From the NCBI RefSeq assembly GCF_019049675.1, contig NZ_JAFMOW010000044.1, positions 1 through 53,750 of the forward strand: a DNA stretch of 53,750 nt, in the 5' to 3' direction. The DNA comes from Rahnella bonaserana (GTDB lineage Bacteria; Pseudomonadota; Gammaproteobacteria; Enterobacterales; Enterobacteriaceae). Numbering within the stretch: position 1 is the stretch's first letter; every line of letters begins with the position of its first letter. Positions 48,715 through 53,750 of this stretch are shown here, one piece after another. The notes below the pieces were generated by a model that did not search any database, was not told where the DNA came from, and saw nothing but the letters and a program-made list of their open reading frames with translations. Made by a program: the position numbers and the translations under genes.

Positions 48715-50966
48715 GTTTAAGCCGCATCACTCCGCAAATTAAAACGCCCGAAGTTTGGGCGTTTCCATGGAACAGACCACGCCAGGCCGTTTCTGGCCTG
48801 GAAAGACCGCTTACCCGTGACGAATACGATCAGGGGCAAGCTGTTTTAATCAGAGTAAAAAACCTCTCCACCGACCTGCGGGAAATTTTCAGAGGTCGCC
48901 ATGCGTATCTGCTGAAAACAGAGGGCATTCATGCTGCCAATAAATACCTGATTTATACTCTTGGTCGCAGCATTCTTCCCCGCGTCGAAGTGGTCAATGC
49001 GGCTCACGCAATGAATGTTAAAGCTTCCATGAAATTCATGTCTGAGGCAGACACTTATCACAGCCTGCCGAGCATGAGCGATAAACCACTGCGGCGGTTC
49101 GCGCAGGGCATTGCAGGACAACTCAAAGAAATCTATGAAGACCGTTGTGATCAGCGGCTTGCTCAATACAACGGAGATAATTCGATTCTTTTTGAGGATC
49201 ATACCCAGTGCGGGCTGTACAGCGAAATCGCAGGTATGGCACAGGCTTTCAATGTCACGCCGATGTACTGGACAAGGTATTGCAAAGGCAAGCTGGATGC
49301 CGTTTCCGCTATCGCCTCCATGTCGCGCCTTGTTAATCCGGATTGGTGGTTAAGTCAGTTGAAAGGTCAGCGTACCCGATGGCGTGAGTCATTGCTGATC
49401 GCAATCGGAAAGGTAAACCGCGACGCCTCTCCCTATGCCAGTAAGCAGGCGATTCGTGAAGTGCGTGCACGCCGCCTGTCTAATCTCGACTATCTGAAAA
49501 GTTGCGATCTTGAAAACGTCGAAACCGGCGAGCGCATTAGCCTGATAGATAAAGTGATGGCGAGTATCTCTAATCCTGAGATCCGACGTATGGAACTGAT
49601 GAGCACCATCGCCGGTACCGAAAAATATGCTGCGGCAAATGGCGATGTTGGCATGTTTCTGACCATCACTACCCCTTCCAAATATCACCCGACGCGCATT
49701 GTAGGCAAAGGCGATAAAAAGCGCGTTCAGCGTAATCATGCGTGGGACAAAGAAGCCTATACACCGAAAGATGCGCAGCGATACCTTTGCGGGATCTGGA
49801 GCAAAATGCGAACCGCGTTCAAGGATAGCGGCGTGGCAGTTTACGGGATGCGCGTTGTCGAACCTCATCACGACGCGACCCCGCACTGGCACATGATGTT
49901 ATTCACCAAACCCGCCATGCGTCAGCCGGTGATCGATATCATGCGCAAATATGCCATGAAAGAAGACGGCGACGAACGTGGTGCAGCAAAGAACCGCTTT
50001 GACTGTAAGCACCTGAACCGTGGCGGCGCTGCTGGCTACATCGCTAAATATATTGCGAAGAATATCGATGGCTACGCACTGGAAGGCGAACGTGATCACG
50101 AAACCGGCGAGTTGCTGACAGACTCCGCTGCCGCTGTTACTGCCTGGGCTGCTACCTGGCGTATCCCGCAGTTTCACCCTATCGGTCTGCCAACGATGGG
50201 TTCCTACCGTGAGTGCCGCCGTATCCGTTCCATCAGCCTGACCGAAACCTTTGACGAAGAAGTCGAAGCAGTACGCGCAGCTGCTGATGCCGGTGATTTT
50301 ATGGCGTACATTGAGGCTCAAGGCGGCGCGAATGTTCCACGTGAAGATCAGACCGTTCGTGTAGCTCGTCGGGTTGCTGCTGAACTGAACACCTACGACG
50401 AAGAAGTGAAAAAGGTTGTCGGCATTTTTGCCCCTCACCTCGGCGACTCTCGTGTTTATGAAACCCGTAAAACTCAATGGCGCATCGTTTCTTCTGCCGC
50501 TGACGTTGAGGTTTTGACCTCTAAAAGCGCCCACGGCGCGCCTCGGAGTCCTGTCAATAACTGTGGGTTGGGAGGAAACAAAACGGCCGCAAATAGGCGC
50601 GATAACCCTGCTGGGAGCATCACCACTGCGAGCACTTCTGACAACTTGCGAGTTATTGATTGGACAGACACTGCCGCCGTGAAGGCGATTGTGGCGCGTA
50701 TACGCGAAGAAACACCGAGGATCAGCAAAGCTCAGCGTAGTTTTGACCCGACTAAAAGGCGTGTTGCAGCTCCTTCTGCCAGATTGACCCCGCAGGAACG
50801 GGACAGATTGCCTCAGATTCAACAAGAGTTGCTCAAACACGACATCAGACCGGAGAAGTGGGAGCTGGAGGCCTTAGTCAGGGGGGCAAAAATCACTTTT
50901 GGAGACGTTGAGATCCAATACTCTCCGCTGCAGGATTGGGCAGAATTTTATGGGAATGATAACTGA
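48711..50966 (+). CDS. A: P2-like replication endonuclease gpA
   Basis: This is a 751-residue rolling-circle initiator of the P2 A family that nicks the phage origin and stays covalently attached. The HUH metal motif is PHWH (His392 and His394). Two catalytic tyrosines, Tyr443 and Tyr447, are spaced as in P2 (YIAKYIAKN). The start is a GTG at 48711 that overlaps the upstream stop in GTGA; a GTG two codons earlier is an alternative. The phage origin usually lies within the A gene itself in P2 but was not located here. The C-terminal 200 residues are less conserved. Confidence 0.93.
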   Translation: MSLSRITPQIKTPEVWAFPWNRPRQAVSGLERPLTRDEYDQGQAVLIRVKNLSTDLREIFRGRHAYLLKTEGIHAANKYLIYTLGRSILPRVEVVNAAHAMNVKASMKFMSEADTYHSLPSMSDKPLRRFAQGIAGQLKEIYEDRCDQRLAQYNGDNSILFEDHTQCGLYSEIAGMAQAFNVTPMYWTRYCKGKLDAVSAIASMSRLVNPDWWLSQLKGQRTRWRESLLIAIGKVNRDASPYASKQAIREVRARRLSNLDYLKSCDLENVETGERISLIDKVMASISNPEIRRMELMSTIAGTEKYAAANGDVGMFLTITTPSKYHPTRIVGKGDKKRVQRNHAWDKEAYTPKDAQRYLCGIWSKMRTAFKDSGVAVYGMRVVEPHHDATPHWHMMLFTKPAMRQPVIDIMRKYAMKEDGDERGAAKNRFDCKHLNRGGAAGYIAKYIAKNIDGYALEGERDHETGELLTDSAAAVTAWAATWRIPQFHPIGLPTMGSYRECRRIRSISLTETFDEEVEAVRAAADAGDFMAYIEAQGGANVPREDQTVRVARRVAAELNTYDEEVKKVVGIFAPHLGDSRVYETRKTQWRIVSSAADVEVLTSKSAHGAPRSPVNNCGLGGNKTAANRRDNPAGSITTASTSDNLRVIDWTDTAAVKAIVARIREETPRISKAQRSFDPTKRRVAAPSARLTPQERDRLPQIQQELLKHDIRPEKWELEALVRGAKITFGDVEIQYSPLQDWAEFYGNDN

Positions 50967-51077
50967 TTAAGTATTCATCAGAACTATGGCTCGACCATTA
51001 ACATGCAGTTTTTTATGGAATTTGTTAAAGAATGGACATATTATACTGTACAAATAACCAGTGCATTGGAGTGAGTA

Positions 51078-51269
51078 ATGGAATCCTCTCATGAGCTAAA
51101 AATGGCTTTGACTAAAATCCGGCTAATGGCTGACATCGCACAGTCAGCCCAGTGCAGAAATGATGAGTACGCACTGGTTATGGAAATGATCTCTGATATG
51201 GCTGATCAGGTATTGGATGAAGAGGAAGCCACGTATCCGCCCTTCACGGTTTACGACGACGAAGAATAG
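51078..51269 (+). CDS. Small acidic phage protein after gpA
   Basis: This 63-residue acidic protein is mostly helical (LKMALTKIRLMADIAQSAQC) with an acidic tail (VLDEEEATYPPFTVYDDEE). A clear ribosome site TTGGAGTGAGTA precedes the ATG. Its place between gpA and cos matches short orphan genes in P2-like phages. The function is unknown. Confidence 0.75.
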   Translation: MESSHELKMALTKIRLMADIAQSAQCRNDEYALVMEMISDMADQVLDEEEATYPPFTVYDDEE

Positions 51270-51305
51270 CCTGGAACATCGGGTGATCCCCTTTTAGCAG
51301 CTCTG

Positions 51306-51322
51306 CATGCATTGAGTGCATG
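51306..51322. repeat. CATGCA/TGCATG inverted repeat left of cos
   Basis: A perfect 6-bp inverted repeat with a 5-base loop lies about 106 bases before the cos core. It falls inside the noncoding stretch that in P2-like phages carries packaging signals. Confidence 0.5.
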
Positions 51323-51353
51323 ATTTCGCATGGTGATCGCCCTGCTCTTTTCT

Positions 51354-51439
51354 CCCCGCCACACCAGTGCTGGCGTGGATCACACCGGATCGCGCAACTG
51401 CATCAAAAGCGACCTATAAAGCGGGCAGGCGTGGCGGGG
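51354..51439. repeat. Inverted repeat whose right arm overlaps the cos core
   Basis: CCCCGCCAC (51354-51362) is the exact complement of GTGGCGGGG (51431-51439), whose right copy is inside the cos core. A second palindrome, CCAG-TG-CTGG (51364-51373), lies between. These are likely terminase-recognition elements. Confidence 0.6.
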
Positions 51440-51446
51440 ATAGCAT
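51428..51446 (+). other. cos: P2-type cos site (phage packaging/cohesive end)
   Basis: GGCGTGGCGGGGATAGCAT matches the 19-base P2/P4 cohesive end GGCGAGGCGGGGAAAGCAC at 16 of 19 positions. The match continues downstream into TTGCGCGC (P2: TGCGCGC). It lies after gpA as in P2. This is where terminase would cut unit-length phage DNA. Confidence 0.85.
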
Positions 51447-51514
51447 TGCGCGCATAGGCAAATCAATCGGAAGCTTTTTTTTACTACAAGAGCTTAAAAT
51501 TTATAAAATATTTT

Positions 51515-51543
51515 TTGCAAAAAATCTTTATGCTCATTAATAT
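51515..51543 (+). promoter_or_regulatory. Probable promoter of the TIR-STAND cargo operon
   Basis: TTGCAA (51515-51520) and TAATAT (51538-51543) are 17 bases apart in AT-rich DNA, about 75 bases before the first cargo gene. An inverted repeat GTAAC/GTTAC (51556-51575) lies just downstream and could be an operator. The cargo thus appears to be expressed independently of the phage genes. Confidence 0.6.
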
Positions 51544-51616
51544 CATTTACTAATGGTAACTTTACACATAGTTACATAGAGAATAACAAACTTACAACCT
51601 CACCTTATGGAACTGA

Positions 51617-52201
51617 TTGATTTTGGACGATAAATGTTTTGAGATCTTACATGAACATTACAATAGAACTGTAGATCTACTCAAAGCAGAACTAAGAAAA
51701 CGCGACATTCTTTTTTCTTTTTTACTGCTTAGTCTTGGTTTGTTGACCATTCAACTCTCAAGCGGCGAACTTGTCGACTCAATAATACTAAACTGGGGGA
51801 AAATTGATAAAACAGGGCTACCCGATAGAAATTTACTCTCGACTTTTTTATGGATTATTTCGTTTTATATATATATTAAATACGCACAAGCTTGTGGCTT
51901 CATTGAGTTAAAATATAAATACATCGATAAAATCGAGGGTAAACTTAACTCAAAATACCCTTTCAGTGAAATATTTACTTTTGAAGGTGCTTTTTATAAA
52001 AAGACTAATAACTTGTCTCGAGCTATAGTTGGGATTTTATTCAAGATAGGTATTCCTATAATTGTAATATTATCGCTTATAACTAGAATCTACTTGGAAG
52101 CCACTTTAAATATCACCCATGGATTTTATTTTTTCATTAATGCAGTACTTGCTTTTTCATATGTTTCATATGTAATCATTGCATCCTTTAATAATAAATG
52201 A
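51617..52201 (+). CDS. Four-helix membrane protein, partner of the TIR-STAND gene
   Basis: This 194-residue protein has four hydrophobic helices (about 31-47, 73-92, 136-158 and 167-191) and a charged N-terminal helix (EILHEHYNRTVDLLKAELRKRD). The loop between helices 2 and 3 holds another amphipathic segment. The pattern resembles uncharacterised membrane proteins found beside defence genes and SLATT-like effectors, but I cannot name a family. The start is a TTG at 51617 (a second TTG lies two codons on). A competing 8-codon frame from an ATG at 51607 overlaps it and could damp translation. It is very AT-rich, unlike the phage genes to its left. It ends 9 bases before the TIR gene, so the two form an operon. 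Confidence 0.75.
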   Translation: MILDDKCFEILHEHYNRTVDLLKAELRKRDILFSFLLLSLGLLTIQLSSGELVDSIILNWGKIDKTGLPDRNLLSTFLWIISFYIYIKYAQACGFIELKYKYIDKIEGKLNSKYPFSEIFTFEGAFYKKTNNLSRAIVGILFKIGIPIIVILSLITRIYLEATLNITHGFYFFINAVLAFSYVSYVIIASFNNK

Positions 52202-52210
52202 GATTTTAAG

Positions 52211-53750
52211 ATGAGAAAAATCAAAATATTCCTCAGTTATTGTCATGTTGACTCTGCACACAAGAATAAAATCCTAAATTTTTTAATCCCCAACAGTGGC
52301 GAACAAATTGAAATTTGGCATGACCGTGAACTATTAGCTGGAGATGATTTTAGCGACGAAATAAAATCAAAACTTGAGCAAAGTGACATTTTTATATTCC
52401 TTGTATCTCAGGATTTTTTGAACTCTAAATACTGTCTTAATGTAGAATTAGATATTGCCTTAAAAAAGAAAGCTGAAGAAGATGAGATGAGGATTATTCC
52501 AGTAATCCTTGATTATTGTACATTTAAAAAATCTAAAATGTCCCCTTATAATGCTTTACCTTCAGATGCTAGACCAATATCTACTTACGAAAATCTCAAT
52601 CAAGCATATCTTGAAATCGCTAATGAGATCTCTGAGGTTGTAAGTTACATGACACAATCTAGACTTGTTGAACGTCGTGATATTTCAACTCTTTCAAGCG
52701 ACGCTACCAAAGAAAAACTCAAATTGGATTTTGAGAAAAACCTCAATGATCTTGGTTTTACAGTTCAACACAGTAGAAAAGACACTTTGTACCTGCATGA
52801 CCTATTCATTTATCCAGATTTAAAGCGAATGAAATATGACTTTGATGACTACGATGTTTTTGTTGGCGCAAAGGAAACACTTGAACCTGAGAAAATATTT
52901 AACAAAAACACATTAATTATAGGTGAAGAGCAATCAGGGAAGTCAACTTTGTGTAAAGTGATATTTCAAGATTGCTTTGCAGCAGGGTTAATGCCAATTC
53001 TAGTTAAAGGTGATCAATTTAAAAAGACTTCTGAAATAGAGCAAGTTGTTTTGTCACATCATAAAGAACAATATCAAGGTAGTCTTGTTTCCAAATCGAA
53101 AATAATCATCATTATTGACGACATTACTGAGTCACCAATTAATGAGAAATTTAAAAGAACATTGTTACAAAATTTAAAATCATTATATAAATCTTTAATT
53201 ATAATAGCTGATTCGAAAATAAAATTTAGTGAACAACTTCTTAAAGACTTCGATAGTTTTAATAGGTATGAAATTACTAATTTTGGGCATATACAAAGGA
53301 GCCAAATAGTTGAAAAATGGAACAACATTGGAACCGATGAGTCTATTAATTTGGAAGACCAACAAAGTTCCAATGACAATCTCAAAAGAAACATTGACTC
53401 GATATTAATGAAAAATATAGTACCGAGCAAGCCAATATTTATACTGATGATTTTACAGATATTAGAATCGAAGTCGCAGAACAATTTTGCACTTACATCC
53501 TATGGACATTGTTACCATTCTCTTATTGTTCAAGCAATAAACAAAGCCAATGTCAAAATGGATGAACTGAATGATTATTTTAACTACTTATGCGAGCTAT
53601 CATATTACATATTTAATAAAGGAAATTCTCGAATAACGTTACAAGATCTCGAGGACTTTAAAAAGCAATACAGTTCTAATTACTATATAGTTTCTCACGA
53701 CGAAGTGCTTAAAAAACTAATTAAATCTAATATATTAAACATTTTCAATG
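52211..53750 (+). CDS. TIR domain - STAND/NACHT-like NTPase, truncated by window end
   Basis: This open frame runs off the window after 513 codons. The N-terminus is a TIR domain (about 1-140): IKIFLSYCHVDS, then IWHDRELLAGDDFSDEI, then FIFLVSQDFLNSKYCLNVEL. Cys75 and Glu79 in the YCLNVEL motif match the position of the NAD-cleaving glutamate of TIR NADases. A spacer (150-230) leads to a P-loop GEEQSGKST (238-246) and a Walker B-like IIIIIDD (298-304). A helical region follows with KPIFILMILQ (407-416), as in STAND/NACHT ATPases. A C-terminal sensor region is expected beyond the window. It probably senses phage, oligomerises and depletes NAD. The role is inferred from domains. Confidence 0.85.
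   Translation, partial: MRKIKIFLSYCHVDSAHKNKILNFLIPNSGEQIEIWHDRELLAGDDFSDEIKSKLEQSDIFIFLVSQDFLNSKYCLNVELDIALKKKAEEDEMRIIPVILDYCTFKKSKMSPYNALPSDARPISTYENLNQAYLEIANEISEVVSYMTQSRLVERRDISTLSSDATKEKLKLDFEKNLNDLGFTVQHSRKDTLYLHDLFIYPDLKRMKYDFDDYDVFVGAKETLEPEKIFNKNTLIIGEEQSGKSTLCKVIFQDCFAAGLMPILVKGDQFKKTSEIEQVVLSHHKEQYQGSLVSKSKIIIIIDDITESPINEKFKRTLLQNLKSLYKSLIIIADSKIKFSEQLLKDFDSFNRYEITNFGHIQRSQIVEKWNNIGTDESINLEDQQSSNDNLKRNIDSILMKNIVPSKPIFILMILQILESKSQNNFALTSYGHCYHSLIVQAINKANVKMDELNDYFNYLCELSYYIFNKGNSRITLQDLEDFKKQYSSNYYIVSHDEVLKKLIKSNILNIFN

Noticed and set aside
49899-50840. 313-codon open frame antisense to gpA
   Set aside because: It lies wholly opposite the conserved gpA coding sequence and has no recognisable domain.
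53074-53484. Leftward 136-codon frame at the right end
   Set aside because: It lies antisense inside the TIR-STAND gene, whose domain motifs make the plus strand certain.

Overview
The window is a chromosomal segment of an enterobacterium, most likely Yersiniaceae (Rahnella, Ewingella or Serratia type). Protein sequences of the conserved genes are very close to Escherichia coli, and gene order follows two E. coli loci joined together. The genus is inferred from general resemblance and was not tested.

Bases 1-7251 (minus strand) hold the translation cluster thrS-infC-rpmI-rplT-pheM-pheS-pheT-ihfA. Its classical controls are visible: the AUU start of infC, the Phe-rich pheM leader peptide with its attenuator, and a terminator after rplT. 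Bases 7541-15883 hold marC, emtA, yniA, yniB, hxpB, the pectin/hexuronate genes kduI-kduD behind a perfect KdgR box, ydjM behind a near-consensus LexA box, and the cystine transporter tcyP. Bases 15955-28683 follow E. coli order: kdgR, yebQ, htpX, prc, proQ, msrC, letA-letB and rsmF. KdgR therefore lies about 3 kb from the kduID operon it should repress.

Bases 29054-42046 are less conserved: a PAS-GGDEF diguanylate cyclase, yebV, a C39-like peptidase, an ASCH-domain protein, two giant paralogous exported WG-repeat proteins in an overlapping operon, a DUF1883-like protein, an M20 amidohydrolase, an extensin-like protein, an apparent orphan small RNA (about 41682-41787) and a DUF7661 protein.

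From about 42.1 kb the DNA turns AT-rich and accessory. A DUF3892 protein and a membrane/coiled-coil protein precede the early region of a P2/186-type prophage: a CI-type repressor with an unusual second helix-turn-helix domain, a Cox-like regulator, CII, Fil, small P2-type genes, DUF2732, a TraR/DksA zinc finger, a 27-residue membrane peptide, a PAPS-reductase-like protein and the gpA replication endonuclease. The usual integrase next to the repressor is absent. After gpA comes a 19-base match to the P2 cos site (51428-51446).

Immediately beyond cos lies very AT-rich cargo with its own promoter: a four-helix membrane protein and, 9 bases later, a large TIR-domain plus P-loop (STAND/NACHT-like) NTPase that runs off the window end. 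The interval after gpA in P2-like phages is a known hotspot for anti-phage cargo. This pair is the best candidate for an undescribed defence system here. Its function is inferred from domains and location only.
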